Shown here: positions 51,436 through 60,879 of the stretch, piece after piece
Layout: each line of letters opens with the position of its first letter
Numbering within the stretch: the first letter of the stretch is position 1
Assembly: GCA_944323725.1 (NCBI GenBank)
Contig: CALUTP010000022.1
Span: 1 to 64,000, forward strand
Length of the DNA: 64,000 nucleotides
Direction: 5' to 3'
DNA from: Candidatus Gastranaerophilales bacterium
Lineage (GTDB): Bacteria; Cyanobacteriota; Vampirovibrionia; Gastranaerophilales; Gastranaerophilaceae
Made by a program: the position numbers and the translations under genes
The notes under the pieces: model-generated
The model's input: only the letters and a program-made list of their open reading frames with translations
The model's database searches: none
Told to the model about the DNA's origin: nothing

Positions 51436-52155
51436 ATGAAAACGGTTTACCTCGAAAAGGTAGAATCTACTAATTTATTTGCTAAAGAACATTTGCAAGA
51501 TTTTGCAGATGGAACTGTTGTGCATGCAAAGGCTCAAACTGCTGGAAGAGGAAGATTGCAAAGGAAATGGGTAGATTTAGGAGAGGGAAATTTATTTATG
51601 TCATTTGTGTTAAAACCTTCATCATGTTTTTGTGAAATATACTCTAATTTGACTCAGTATTTATCAATTGTATTAGCGGAAGTGCTTGATGAATACGGTG
51701 TTTCAACTGAAATAAAATGGCCGAATGATGTACAAGTTAATGGTAAAAAAATTGCAGGAATTTTATCTGAAACTGTTATGCAAGGAAGTGATTTTAAAGG
51801 TTTAGTATTAGGTGTAGGAGTCAATTTGAACGCCCAAAAAGAGGATTTTGATTTAATACCAGATAAAATTGTAACATCTCTTAATCTTGAAATAGGTAAA
51901 AGCGTAAATCTAGATGAGTTCAGAAATAAGCTGGTAGAAAAATTTTTTAGCAGATATAACGACTTTATAGAAAAAGGCTTTGAAATTATAAAAGACGTTT
52001 ATATTAAGAAATCATGTTTTTTAAATCGAGAAGTTAATGTCAGAATTTTTAATAATACTAAAAAAGGTATAGCAAAATCAATTACAGACAAAGGTGAATT
52101 GATTTTAGTTGATAAAAATAAAGAATTAGTACTTACTATAGGAGATATATTATGA
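51436..52155 (+). CDS. birA: Biotin-[acetyl-CoA-carboxylase] ligase
   Basis: Predicted 239 residues, catalytic domain only, no N-terminal DNA-binding domain. ESTNLFAK, AGRGRLQRKW and KWPNDVQVNGKKIAGIL are the biotinyl-AMP and transfer motifs. I chose ATG 51436, which follows GAGGGGAAAT. It overlaps oadG by 4 bases (ATGA), which ties the ligase to the biotin-dependent pump; it should also serve acetyl-CoA carboxylase. Confidence 0.94.
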   Translation: MKTVYLEKVESTNLFAKEHLQDFADGTVVHAKAQTAGRGRLQRKWVDLGEGNLFMSFVLKPSSCFCEIYSNLTQYLSIVLAEVLDEYGVSTEIKWPNDVQVNGKKIAGILSETVMQGSDFKGLVLGVGVNLNAQKEDFDLIPDKIVTSLNLEIGKSVNLDEFRNKLVEKFFSRYNDFIEKGFEIIKDVYIKKSCFLNREVNVRIFNNTKKGIAKSITDKGELILVDKNKELVLTIGDIL

Positions 52156-52397
52156 TAGAACATTTTATTGAAAATTTAGAAATTGGCGTTGTTCTAATGC
52201 TGATAGGTATGGGTGTAGTATTTTCATTCCTGTATATTTTGGTATTGGCAATGCGAGTTATGTCAAAATTTGTTTTGTATTTAAACAAATTATTCCCAGA
52301 AGTTGTTCCAGTTATTGAAAAGGCAGGCAAGAAAGTTAATGTAGCTGTAGAAGAAGCCATTGCTGTAGCTATAGCTGTAGCAAAAGCAAGAGGGTAG
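52152..52397 (+). CDS. oadG: Oxaloacetate decarboxylase gamma-like subunit
   Basis: Predicted 81 residues: an N-terminal transmembrane helix (GVVLMLIGMGVVFSFLYILV) with the GMGVVF signature of OadG, then a short helical tail with alternating Ala-Val-Ile repeats. It would tether the alpha subunit to the membrane beta subunit. Confidence 0.85.
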   Translation: MIEHFIENLEIGVVLMLIGMGVVFSFLYILVLAMRVMSKFVLYLNKLFPEVVPVIEKAGKKVNVAVEEAIAVAIAVAKARG

Positions 52398-52429
52398 TTA
52401 ACAAGATTAAGTGAAAGGATATATATATT

Positions 52430-54217
52430 ATGGGAAAAAAACTTATTAAAGTAATGGATACGTCTTTTAGAGATGGTTTCCAATCAGTTTATGGAGCTAG
52501 AGTATTTGTAGATGACTTTATTCCAGCTCTTCAATCAGCAGTAAATGCTGGGATTAAGCATTTTGAAGTTGCAGGTGGTGCAAGATTCCAATCACCAATT
52601 TTCTATTGTAATGAAAATGCGTTTGAAACTATGGATAAAATAAGAGCTGCAGTTGGCCCGGATATCAACTTACAATCATTGGCTCGCGGAGTTAATGTAG
52701 TAGGTCTTGATTCTCAACCTAGAGATATTATTAATTTACACGCTAAAATGTTTAAAAAACATGGTGTTACAACTGTTAGAAACTTTGATGCATTAAATGA
52801 TGTAAATAACCTTATTTATTCTGGTCAATGTATTAGAGATAACGGATTAAAACATGAAGTAACTATTACAATGATGGAATTGCCAATTGGTTGTGAAGGT
52901 GCTCATGACGCAGCTTTTTATGAAAAAGTTTTAAGAAGTATATTAGATGCAGGTATTCCATTTGACAGTTTAGCATTCAAAGATGCTTCTGGTACTTCAA
53001 ATCCAAGAAAAGTTTATGAAACAGTTAAACGTACAAGAGAAATCTTAGGTCCAGATGCTCATATTAGATTCCACTCACATGAAACTGCTGGGACTGGTCT
53101 TGCAGCGTATCTAGCAGCTCTTGATGGCGGTGCTGATGGTATCGACTTGTCTATGAAACCAGTTTCAGGTGGTACTGCACAACCTGATATTGTATCAATG
53201 TGGCATGCTGTAAAAGGTACTGATTATGATTTAGGTATTGATGTTGAAAAAATCTTAGAGACTGAAGAGATTTTCAAAGAATGTATGAAAGATTATTTCT
53301 TACCTCCAGAAGCTTTAGCAGTTAATCCAATGATTATTCAATCTCCTCTTCCAGGTGGTGCTTTAACTGCAAATACTCAAATGCTTCGTGATAATAACTT
53401 AATGGATAAATTCCCTGAAGTGGTAGCTGCTATGAAAGAAGTTGTTATGAAGGGCGGTTTTGGAACTTCAGTTACTCCAGTATCTCAATTCTATTTCCAA
53501 CAAGCATTTAACAATGTTATGTTTGGACCTTGGAAAAAAATAGCAGAAGGTTACGGTAAAATGGTTCTTGGATATTTCGGTAAAACTCCTTGTGAACCAG
53601 ATGCAGATGTTATTAAGATAGCATCTGAACAGTTAAATCTACAGCCTACAACAGAATTGGTTGTTGACTTAAATGATAAAGATGAAACTAAAGGCATTAA
53701 GGCAGCTACAAAACGTCTTGAAGATGCAGGGCTTCCTGTTAATGATGAAAATATTTTCATTTCAGCTGCTTGTAAAGAAAAAGGTATATTATTCCTAGAA
53801 GGAAAAGCTACAATCGGTGTTAGAAAATGTGAAAAAGGTTCTAATGAACCATCAACTGATGAAGCTAATGGATATACAGTCACAGTTAATGGTAAAAAAT
53901 ATGCAGTAGCCTTTGAGGGTAAAAAAGCTACAGTTAATGGTAAATTGTATGATTTTGATATAAAAGCGGGGATTGAAGCTAATACACATGCATCAAGCGG
54001 AGAGGGTACTCCAATTAAAGCTGCTCTTCCAGGCAACGTATTAAAAGTTCTTGTCTCAAACGGTGATAATATTGAAGAAGGCGACGTAATTGCAGTCATC
54101 GAAGCTATGAAAATGGAAACAGAAATTAAATCTCCTGTCTCAGGTACTGTAAAATCTGTTGATATTGAAGTCGGTGATAAAGTCGTAACTGGTCAAGAGT
54201 TAGTTACAGTCGGTTAA
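52430..54217 (+). CDS. oadA: Oxaloacetate decarboxylase alpha subunit (biotin carboxyltransferase)
   Basis: Predicted 595 residues. The carboxyltransferase barrel starts MDTSFRDGFQSVYGARV (metal D), with the transfer lysine region in LAFKDASG and metal histidines in IRFHSHETAG. The C-terminal biotinyl domain has the biotinylated lysine in IEAMKMETEI at about residue 560, next to a Pro/Ala-type linker. It moves carboxyl from oxaloacetate to biotin. A related substrate such as methylmalonyl-CoA is not excluded, but this sequence is of the pyruvate/oxaloacetate type. Confidence 0.9.
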   Translation: MGKKLIKVMDTSFRDGFQSVYGARVFVDDFIPALQSAVNAGIKHFEVAGGARFQSPIFYCNENAFETMDKIRAAVGPDINLQSLARGVNVVGLDSQPRDIINLHAKMFKKHGVTTVRNFDALNDVNNLIYSGQCIRDNGLKHEVTITMMELPIGCEGAHDAAFYEKVLRSILDAGIPFDSLAFKDASGTSNPRKVYETVKRTREILGPDAHIRFHSHETAGTGLAAYLAALDGGADGIDLSMKPVSGGTAQPDIVSMWHAVKGTDYDLGIDVEKILETEEIFKECMKDYFLPPEALAVNPMIIQSPLPGGALTANTQMLRDNNLMDKFPEVVAAMKEVVMKGGFGTSVTPVSQFYFQQAFNNVMFGPWKKIAEGYGKMVLGYFGKTPCEPDADVIKIASEQLNLQPTTELVVDLNDKDETKGIKAATKRLEDAGLPVNDENIFISAACKEKGILFLEGKATIGVRKCEKGSNEPSTDEANGYTVTVNGKKYAVAFEGKKATVNGKLYDFDIKAGIEANTHASSGEGTPIKAALPGNVLKVLVSNGDNIEEGDVIAVIEAMKMETEIKSPVSGTVKSVDIEVGDKVVTGQELVTVG

Positions 54218-54240
54218 TCAAAATAGAAAAGGATTAGAAA

Positions 54241-55416
54241 ATGAATATTACAGACAGCTTATATAAATTATGGCAGTCAACTGGTATAGCAAACTTTGTC
54301 CAGCCAGTTGATCCAACAATTACCAGCGGGTTTGAACAATTCCTGCATCAATACGGTTCACCGATTATGCTTGTAATTTGTTTATTCTTACTCTGGTTAG
54401 GTATAAAAAAACAATTTGAACCGTTATTGCTTGTTCCAATTGCATTTGGCGGTTTGTTATCAAATATTCCAGTTGCAGATATTGCAGGTCCTCATGGATT
54501 TTTGGGTATTATTTATGAAGCAGGTATTCATCAAGGGTTATTCCCATTAATAATTTTTATGGGCGTAGGGGCCATGACTGATTTCGGGCCGCTAATTGCT
54601 AACCCTAAGACAGCACTGTTAGGCGGAGCTGCTCAATTCGGTATTTTTGGTGCTTTATTACTAGCACTTTGCTGTTTTGGGTTTACACTTCCTCAATCTG
54701 GTGCTATTGGTATCATTGGTGGTGCTGATGGTCCTACTTCTATTTACGTTACTACAAAACTTGCTCCTGAATTATTAGGTGCAATTGCAGTTGCAGCTTA
54801 TTCTTATATGGCACTTGTGCCGGTTATTCAACCTCCAATTATGAAGCTTTTAACAACCGAAGCTGAACGTAAAATTGAAATGAAACAATTAAGAGAAGTT
54901 TCAAAAAGAGAAAAAATTGTATTTCCTCTTGTTGTGCTTGGTCTTTGTATTGTTTTATTGCCAGATGCTTGTCCGCTTATCGGTGCTTTAACTTTTGGTA
55001 ATTTGTGTAAAGAATGCGGTGTTGTTGAAAGACTTTCAGATACTATGCAGAATGCTTTGATTAATATTGTAACTATTTTCTTAGGGTTGTCAGTAGGGTC
55101 AAAACTATCTGCTGATCAATTTTTAACTACACAAACTTTATTTATTTTAATTCTCGGTATTCTTGCATTTAGTTTTGCAACTGCTGCAGGGGTTTTATTT
55201 GCAAAAATTATGAACCTGTTCTCTAAGGATAAAATTAATCCTTTAATTGGTTCAGCAGGAGTTTCAGCGGTACCTATGGCAGCACGTGTTTCTAATAAGG
55301 TAGGACTGGAAGCAAATCCTCAAAACTACTTATTGATGCACGCTATGGGACCTAATGTTGCAGGTGTAATTGGTTCGGGTGTTGCTGCTGGTATATTGCT
55401 GGCACTTTGCCATTAA
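54241..55416 (+). CDS. oadB: Oxaloacetate decarboxylase beta subunit (Na+ pump)
   Basis: Predicted 391 residues, about 9-11 membrane helices. [12 protein letters not shown] and [17 protein letters not shown] are the OadB family blocks; the first includes the aspartate in the Na+ path. It decarboxylates carboxybiotin and exports Na+. It closes the birA-oadG-oadA-oadB operon and is followed by a strong terminator. Confidence 0.94.
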   Translation: MNITDSLYKLWQSTGIANFVQPVDPTITSGFEQFLHQYGSPIMLVICLFLLWLGIKKQFEPLLLVPIAFGGLLSNIPVADIAGPHGFLGIIYEAGIHQGLFPLIIFMGVGAMTDFGPLIANPKTALLGGAAQFGIFGALLLALCCFGFTLPQSGAIGIIGGADGPTSIYVTTKLAPELLGAIAVAAYSYMALVPVIQPPIMKLLTTEAERKIEMKQLREVSKREKIVFPLVVLGLCIVLLPDACPLIGALTFGNLCKECGVVERLSDTMQNALINIVTIFLGLSVGSKLSADQFLTTQTLFILILGILAFSFATAAGVLFAKIMNLFSKDKINPLIGSAGVSAVPMAARVSNKVGLEANPQNYLLMHAMGPNVAGVIGSGVAAGILLALCH

Positions 55417-55431
55417 TTATATCTATATTAT

Positions 55432-55462
55432 AAAAAAGGCCGTTTTATAACGGTCTTTTTTT
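55432..55462 (+). terminator. Terminator of the oad operon
   Basis: GGCCGTT-TTAT-AACGGTC with flanking A6 and T7 runs. Clear intrinsic terminator 16 bases after oadB. Confidence 0.9.
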
Positions 55463-55514
55463 ATTTCTTTTTATGTATTAGAATATTAAAAAATATTATG
55501 AAAGGGGATAGTTT

Positions 55515-56132
55515 ATGAAAAGAATTGCTATTATTGGATCTGGGCGTGGAGATAATTTTGAAGCTATTGTTAAGTATTTTTCAGAAAAGAATGTTGAAAT
55601 TACTTGCCTTTCTGATAATATTAATTCAGATATTTTAATTTGTGCTAAAAAATTAGGAATTAAAAATAAATATTTGCCATTTGAGGAAAATGCAGAGTAT
55701 TTTGGTGCTAGGAATTTTGATTTAATTGTACTTTGTGAATATGCTCAAAATTTACCTGATGATGTTTTAGAATTAGGTAAATTTATAAATATTCATCCAT
55801 CATTATTACCTGCGTTTAAGGGAAAGGATGCAATTAGTAGGTCTTACATGTCAGGGGTAAAGGTTAGCGGTGTTACAGTACATTGGGTGACTGATGAATT
55901 GGATGGCGGCAAAATAATTGCTCAGTATCCTATATTAATACCTAATCTTATGCATTTTGATGAATTTGAATCAGAAATTTATAAACTTGAGGATATATTG
56001 TACCCAAAAGTTATAGAATGCATTTTAGAGGATAAAGTATTTGATTTTGCTGATTTAATAGTTTCAACATGCAATAGTACTTGTTCTGGAAAGTGTTCTG
56101 AAAATGATAATGGAGGATGTGGATGCCATTAA
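55515..56132 (+). CDS. purN: Phosphoribosylglycinamide formyltransferase-like (PurN) with Cys-rich tail
   Basis: Predicted 205 residues. GSGRGDNFEAIV binds the phosphate, NIHPSLLPAFKG gives catalytic N and H, and VHWVTDELDGGKII the catalytic D. All are intact, so it should transfer formyl from 10-formyl-THF to GAR. The last ~20 residues are unlike PurN: CNSTCSGKCSENDNGGCGCH, with five cysteines, probably metal-binding. It overlaps the next gene by 10 bases. Confidence 0.85.
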   Translation: MKRIAIIGSGRGDNFEAIVKYFSEKNVEITCLSDNINSDILICAKKLGIKNKYLPFEENAEYFGARNFDLIVLCEYAQNLPDDVLELGKFINIHPSLLPAFKGKDAISRSYMSGVKVSGVTVHWVTDELDGGKIIAQYPILIPNLMHFDEFESEIYKLEDILYPKVIECILEDKVFDFADLIVSTCNSTCSGKCSENDNGGCGCH

Positions 56133-56917
56133 AAATCATGCTTGCAGGTGAGGAATTAGGTAAAAATTCTAAGTTGTTTTCAGTATTTTCGCAATCCTCA
56201 TTATGCGATGAAATTCTATTCTCTGCTAGTAATAAACCTGATTTGATATTTTTTGGGAATCAACTTTCTTCAAGATTTGAATTAGCTGATATTTTACGAA
56301 AAGAAAGCTATAAGTGTATTGGTGTTAGTAAAAAATTTTCTCAACTTGAAACCTCTAGAATTACTGCTAAAATTTTTATTGTTAATAACGGAATAATGTC
56401 TGCGAAGCTTTTGCCAATTGAATTTCCTAATTTCCCTCAGGTCATTAAGACAAATGAACTTATATTTGGAAAAAATGATGTAAAAATAGTTTATTCTCAA
56501 GCTGAAAAAGATTTATTTACAAGAGAAATTATGCCAAATAAATATTTTATAGAAGAATTTTTATCAGGTGAAGAAATTTTTCTCGTTTCATATGCTTATA
56601 ATGGCAGATTAATTAATTTTAGACCTGAAAAAATAATAAAAGAAGAGAATTTATTACAGGAAACTTTTAATTTGGAATTGTCTAAGATACAAAATTTAAA
56701 GCTTAAGTTTTATTTGGAAAAGTTTGAAAAAGCTTTAAATAAAGAAGGTGTAGATTTTAATGGTTTGATATATTCCGGATTAATTTGGGCATATGATGAT
56801 TGGTATGTTATTCAATACAAGTTTTCTTTAACTAATTTAGAATATGATATATTATTGAAAAATTTAAAAAATGATTTTCTTGATATTATAGTAAACGGTA
56901 TAGAACCTGAATATTAA
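56123..56917 (+). CDS. PurD-like ATP-grasp protein with lost catalytic residues
   Basis: Predicted 264 residues versus about 420 for PurD. ATG 56123 follows GGAGG by 6 bases. The order of PurD blocks is recognisable: CIGVSKKFSQLETSR (for xGPskaaaqlE-SK), YFIEEFLSGEEIFLVSY (for the E-E-F-L-x-G-E strand) and FNGLIYSGLIWAYDDWYVIQY. Where PurD has E-F-N-x-R-x-G-D-P-E, with the metal-binding E and N, this reads QYKFSLTNLE. The glycine loop is also gone. I infer a non-catalytic paralogue, probably working with the adjacent PurN. True GAR synthetase must be elsewhere. Confidence 0.6.
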   Translation: MPLKIMLAGEELGKNSKLFSVFSQSSLCDEILFSASNKPDLIFFGNQLSSRFELADILRKESYKCIGVSKKFSQLETSRITAKIFIVNNGIMSAKLLPIEFPNFPQVIKTNELIFGKNDVKIVYSQAEKDLFTREIMPNKYFIEEFLSGEEIFLVSYAYNGRLINFRPEKIIKEENLLQETFNLELSKIQNLKLKFYLEKFEKALNKEGVDFNGLIYSGLIWAYDDWYVIQYKFSLTNLEYDILLKNLKNDFLDIIVNGIEPEY

Positions 56918-57012
56918 ATATAAATTTATAGATGATAGTCTAAATTAATTAGTGCATTTTGTTTAAGCATGGTGTATAATATTAATAAATTTTAGAGAGG
57001 GGTTTAAAAAAT

Positions 57013-58248
57013 ATGTCAATTGATGATGCTCTAGTTATGATTTTAGCCGGTGGTGAAGGTAAACGATTATTACCTCTCACAAAGGATCGTGCAAAACCAG
57101 CAGTTCCGTTTGGTGGAAGATATAGGATTATTGATTTTGTCTTAAATAATTTTATAAATTCTGGCTTTTTCAAAATAAAAGTTTTGACACAATATAAATC
57201 AGATTCTTTAAATAAGCATATAACAAGAGGCTGGGCATTATCACCTTTTTTAAATCAATATGTAGACTTAGCACCTGCTCAAATGCGTACAGGATCTGAT
57301 TGGTATAGAGGTACTGCAGACGCAATTTATCAAAATGTTTTCCATATTACAGATGAAGACCCTGATTATGTTTGTATTTTCGGGGGAGATCATATCTATA
57401 AAATGGATGTGTCTCAGATGCTAAATTACCATAAAGAAAAACTTGCAGATTTGTCTATTTCAGCTATACCAATCCCTATTGAGGAGGCTTCTGAATTTGG
57501 AATAATTGAGGTAGATGATGATTGGAGGCTTATAAATTTTGTTGAAAAACCAAAGGATAAGCCTAAATCAATTCCAGGTAATCCTAATATGTGTTTGGCT
57601 TCTATGGGAAATTATATTTTTAACAAAGATATATTATTAAAAGCTCTAGAAGAGGATGAAACTATTGAATCATCTAGTCATGATTTTGGTAAAAATGTAA
57701 TTCCAATGTTGTTAAATCAAGGAAAGCGAATATTTATTTATAATTTTGCATCTAATGAGTTTCCTGGAATTACTGATGCAGAAAGAGGCTATTGGAGAGA
57801 TGTAGGAAGTATTGATGCTTATTGGCAGGCAAACATGGATTTGTTACAGTCAAATCCTGAATTAAACTTATATTCAAAAGAATGGCCGCTAAGAACATTT
57901 AATTATAATTATCCTCCAGCTAAATTTATCTGGCAGGAAGGCGATAGAGTTGGTATGGCTACAAATTCTATGGTATCAGAAGGATGTATTGTTTCAGGTG
58001 GAAGTCTTTCTCGTTGTGTGCTTTCGCCTAAAGTAAAAATAAATAGTTATTCTCAGATATATGAAAGTATTTTAATGGAAAATGTTGAAGTGGGAAGATA
58101 TTCTAGAATAAAAAAAGCTATTATTGATAAAAATGTGTATATTCCTCCTAATACTAGAATTGGTTATAATAAAGAAGAAGATATAAAAAGAGGTTTCCAT
58201 GTATCACCGGGTGGGGTAACTGTGGTACCTAAAGGAGCTATTTTGTAA
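57013..58248 (+). CDS. glgC: Glucose-1-phosphate adenylyltransferase
   Basis: Predicted 411 residues. The N-terminal [20 protein letters not shown] nucleotide loop, [24 protein letters not shown] and a C-terminal left-handed beta-helix domain ([15 protein letters not shown]) match GlgC. It makes ADP-glucose for glycogen. GAGAGGGG precedes the ATG. Other glg genes are not in the window. Confidence 0.95.
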   Translation: MSIDDALVMILAGGEGKRLLPLTKDRAKPAVPFGGRYRIIDFVLNNFINSGFFKIKVLTQYKSDSLNKHITRGWALSPFLNQYVDLAPAQMRTGSDWYRGTADAIYQNVFHITDEDPDYVCIFGGDHIYKMDVSQMLNYHKEKLADLSISAIPIPIEEASEFGIIEVDDDWRLINFVEKPKDKPKSIPGNPNMCLASMGNYIFNKDILLKALEEDETIESSSHDFGKNVIPMLLNQGKRIFIYNFASNEFPGITDAERGYWRDVGSIDAYWQANMDLLQSNPELNLYSKEWPLRTFNYNYPPAKFIWQEGDRVGMATNSMVSEGCIVSGGSLSRCVLSPKVKINSYSQIYESILMENVEVGRYSRIKKAIIDKNVYIPPNTRIGYNKEEDIKRGFHVSPGGVTVVPKGAIL

Positions 58249-58378
58249 TACCTATTGCATATTAATTTCCTTTAGTGTAATATTTCTACGCCGAAATAAG
58301 ATTGTAAATATTTCTTAAAAATCCTTATTCTTAAGGCAATTTTTGGGATTGATTATCTTTATTGATTTGGGTAGAAAT

Positions 58379-58981
58379 ATGGTATCAGTAAGTTCTATAG
58401 GAAATTCATATGCGCAGAATTCAGTATCTCAGAAAATAGGTACTATTGGTCGTCGTGTTTATAATTCTATTCCGAATACCGTTTTTAAGAAGGACTACTG
58501 GATTGATAAAATCGCAGTTATGGGGAAAAAGTGTTCATCAGCTGAGCAAAGATTAATACTTGGGGTTACTGCTCTGGCAACTCAGCCTTTTATTGATGCA
58601 CATAATAAAAGCGTCGATGAACAAACTAGAAAAGTCTCTGTCGCAAGAACTATAGCTAAGATAGTTGCTGGTACTTTAACAGGTTTTGCTATAAGAAAAG
58701 GATGTATAAAAGCTATTGGTGCTTGGTCTAAAAAAGCTGGAGATGTTGATAAGGCTGGTAATCTTATAAAACTTACTAAATTGAATACTTTCTTTACTCC
58801 AAAAGGAAAATTAGCTAAAGATCCAGACGCATTTGAACAGTATAAAAATGCTCTTGGTACAATTGTTGCACTGGTAGTTATGATGTTTACTAACTTTTTA
58901 ATTGATGCACCGCTTACAAAATTAATAACTAATTTTCTCATTGAAGACCCCAAAAAAGCTGACGGAGGTAAAAAATCATGA
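58379..58981 (+). CDS. Lineage-type membrane protein, first of a pair
   Basis: Predicted 200 residues from ATG 58379 (after GGGTAG; the ORF extends to 58343 unsupported). Central hydrophobic stretches at about 62-72 (ILGVTALATQPF), 96-108 and 165-180 (VALVVMMFTNFLI). ALATQPFIDAHNK resembles the QPIN block of the proteins at 42597 and 44305, so it may be a distant shorter relative. It overlaps the next gene by 4 bases (ATGA). Confidence 0.5.
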   Translation: MVSVSSIGNSYAQNSVSQKIGTIGRRVYNSIPNTVFKKDYWIDKIAVMGKKCSSAEQRLILGVTALATQPFIDAHNKSVDEQTRKVSVARTIAKIVAGTLTGFAIRKGCIKAIGAWSKKAGDVDKAGNLIKLTKLNTFFTPKGKLAKDPDAFEQYKNALGTIVALVVMMFTNFLIDAPLTKLITNFLIEDPKKADGGKKS

Positions 58982-59634
58982 AATCTCCGGCTAAATTGTT
59001 TGATGAATTTAAAACTGTAATTTACAAAAATTATGGTGAAAATCCTGGTAAAATGCTTGTTCATACAGGTGTACTCGGTTGGATTTTATCTTCGCTTGCT
59101 CAAATTGCTGCTGTTGTATTCAATGATAAGATATCAAAAGAACAAAAAGTGTTTTTAATCCCTCAAGAAATGGCTGATGCAGCAGCAAATATTATCTCTT
59201 TTTATGTAGTTACAAACTCAGTTAAAGCTTTAGGCTCAAAACTAGTTAAGACTGGTAAATTGTCTACTCCTAAAATTCTTGCATATTTAGAAAAAACCGG
59301 TATTCCAATTAAGTCTAAAAAAGGTATTGAAAGTCCTGTTGGAAAGTGGGATTTTGATATAACAAAACTAGCTAATTTTGATGAAATTTCAAAAGATTTC
59401 AAACAATTTAAAAATGGTGTCGACGTCGGTGCTAGCTTAGTTGGCTCAATTGTTTCATCAAACATAATAACTCCAGTTATAAGAAATGAATATGCTGCAA
59501 AACGTCAAAAAAATGCAATTGCAAAAATGAAAGCAAAACAGATGAATAATTTAGAGACTCCAAAGGGAATTTCTTTAGCTGAATACCAAAATATAGCTGC
59601 TAGGCATCCTTATTCTTCTGGTTTAAAAGTTTAG
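58978..59634 (+). CDS. Lineage-type membrane protein, second of a pair
   Basis: Predicted 218 residues. A membrane segment near residues 28-44 (VLGWILSSLAQIAAVVF), helical middle, second hydrophobic stretch GASLVGSIVSSNIITPVI then a basic tail. Translationally coupled to the previous gene, suggesting the two proteins work together. Family unknown. Confidence 0.5.
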   Translation: MKSPAKLFDEFKTVIYKNYGENPGKMLVHTGVLGWILSSLAQIAAVVFNDKISKEQKVFLIPQEMADAAANIISFYVVTNSVKALGSKLVKTGKLSTPKILAYLEKTGIPIKSKKGIESPVGKWDFDITKLANFDEISKDFKQFKNGVDVGASLVGSIVSSNIITPVIRNEYAAKRQKNAIAKMKAKQMNNLETPKGISLAEYQNIAARHPYSSGLKV

Positions 59635-60168
59635 TATTTTGATTGCTCCAATAATAATAAATAATATTAAAAATGCAAATATACCTATAAGTTTATAAAA
59701 CTGTGCAAATTCTGAATTGTTATTTATTATATATAATTTTTCGAGAGTTTTTCTTGAATAATCTTGTTTTAGTTCATTTTTTGTTCGGTTAAATGATGTT
59801 TGTAAAAGTTGTTTAAATGCGTAGATATTTTCCAAATCCCTTCTTGCAAGAGGATTTGATATTGCGATTTTTTTAATCTTTATATTATCAGAATCGCTTA
59901 ATTCATTGTCAATATATGCGGATAAATTTGCTTTAAATCTTTTATATTGTGCGGTTTCATATGTTGAATCAGGTTCATCTTCTTCTGAAATTTTCGATTT
60001 AATTTCGCTAAAATTTTCAAGAATTTTCCTTAATTTTTTATATTTTTCCATACATCGAGGGCATAATGCAAGATGTTCATTAATTTGCCTGCTTAGAGAC
60101 TTATTTAATTTATTTTCGATGTAAAAAGTCAGTAATGTTATAACTTGATTACAGTTAAGTTCATGCAT
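59623..60168 (-). CDS. Anti-sigma factor, zinc-finger type
   Basis: Predicted 181 residues. The N-terminal ZAS-like motif HLALCPRC (H-x3-C-x2-C) with an upstream C is typical of anti-ECF factors, and a C-terminal transmembrane helix (about 155-177) anchors it. I chose ATG 60168 because AAAGGAGGT lies immediately upstream; the longer ATG at 60183 would contain that site. It lies directly after the ECF sigma gene, its probable partner. Confidence 0.85.
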   Translation of the reverse strand: MHELNCNQVITLLTFYIENKLNKSLSRQINEHLALCPRCMEKYKKLRKILENFSEIKSKISEEDEPDSTYETAQYKRFKANLSAYIDNELSDSDNIKIKKIAISNPLARRDLENIYAFKQLLQTSFNRTKNELKQDYSRKTLEKLYIINNNSEFAQFYKLIGIFAFLILFIIIGAIKILNF

Positions 60169-60179
60169 AGTACCTCCTT

Positions 60180-60779
60180 TCAAATGTGTGCTTTTAATCC
60201 GTTTTGAAGCTTTATTCTCGCTCTAGAAATCCTTGATTTTACAGTACCTACACTTGCATTAGTTGCTTCTGCAATTTCTTCATAACTTAGCCCCTGTAAT
60301 TCTCTTAGAACTATTGCAATTCTGAATTGTTCCGGCAATTCGATTATTGCTTTTTTTATAATCTTTTCCATTTCATTAGTAATACATTTTTCAGGCGGTT
60401 TGCATTTAGGATCAGGTAGAACTGACTTTAGTGAAAATGTACTTTCTTCATCTACTTCTTCATCAATAGAAATGGTATCAGGTTTCCTAGATGTTTTTCT
60501 TAGTTCATCATAAAAAAGGTTTGTGACAATTTGATTAAGCCAGCTTTTAAAATGTTTTGGATTTTTTAAGTTTTGTATATTTCTTGCGAGTCTTAATAGT
60601 GCTTCCTGAGTTAAATCTGCAACATTTTCTCGTTTATTTGTAAGATAGGAAAAAGTTGCAAATACATTTTTCTGTTCACGTTTTATAAGCTCTTCCAATG
60701 CTTTAAAGTCGTTCTGTTGAGATAAAACAACTAGTTCTTCCAAATTCATTTTACGATATTGTAGCTTATTAGAGGTCAT
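60180..60779 (-). CDS. ECF sigma-70 factor
   Basis: Predicted 199 residues. Region 2: ADLTQEALLRLARNIQNL and FKSWLNQIVTNLFYDELRK. Region 4: LPEQFRIAIVLRELQGLSYEEIAEATNASVGTVKSRISRAR. Complete extracytoplasmic-function sigma factor. It is 12 bases upstream of the anti-sigma gene, and probably autoregulated. The regulon is unknown. Confidence 0.95.
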   Translation of the reverse strand: MTSNKLQYRKMNLEELVVLSQQNDFKALEELIKREQKNVFATFSYLTNKRENVADLTQEALLRLARNIQNLKNPKHFKSWLNQIVTNLFYDELRKTSRKPDTISIDEEVDEESTFSLKSVLPDPKCKPPEKCITNEMEKIIKKAIIELPEQFRIAIVLRELQGLSYEEIAEATNASVGTVKSRISRARIKLQNGLKAHI

Positions 60780-60879
60780 TACAAAACTCCTTACTTAAAT
60801 AGTAAGGAATTTTATAAAAGAAATGTTTACGCTAAAATACACAATAAACGGGCTATATTTTATTATGAATAATTATAAT

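Noticed and set aside
52136-52483. 115-codon minus-strand open frame opposite oadG
   Set aside because: Antisense to the OadG frame, whose membrane-helix signature is clear.
53551-54099. 182-codon minus-strand open frame inside oadA
   Set aside because: Antisense to the conserved biotin carboxyltransferase and biotinyl domain; low-complexity Pro/Ser composition typical of an antisense shadow.
58582-59064. 160-codon minus-strand open frame across the membrane-protein pair
   Set aside because: Antisense to two coupled ORFs with good start signals; no ribosome site of its own.
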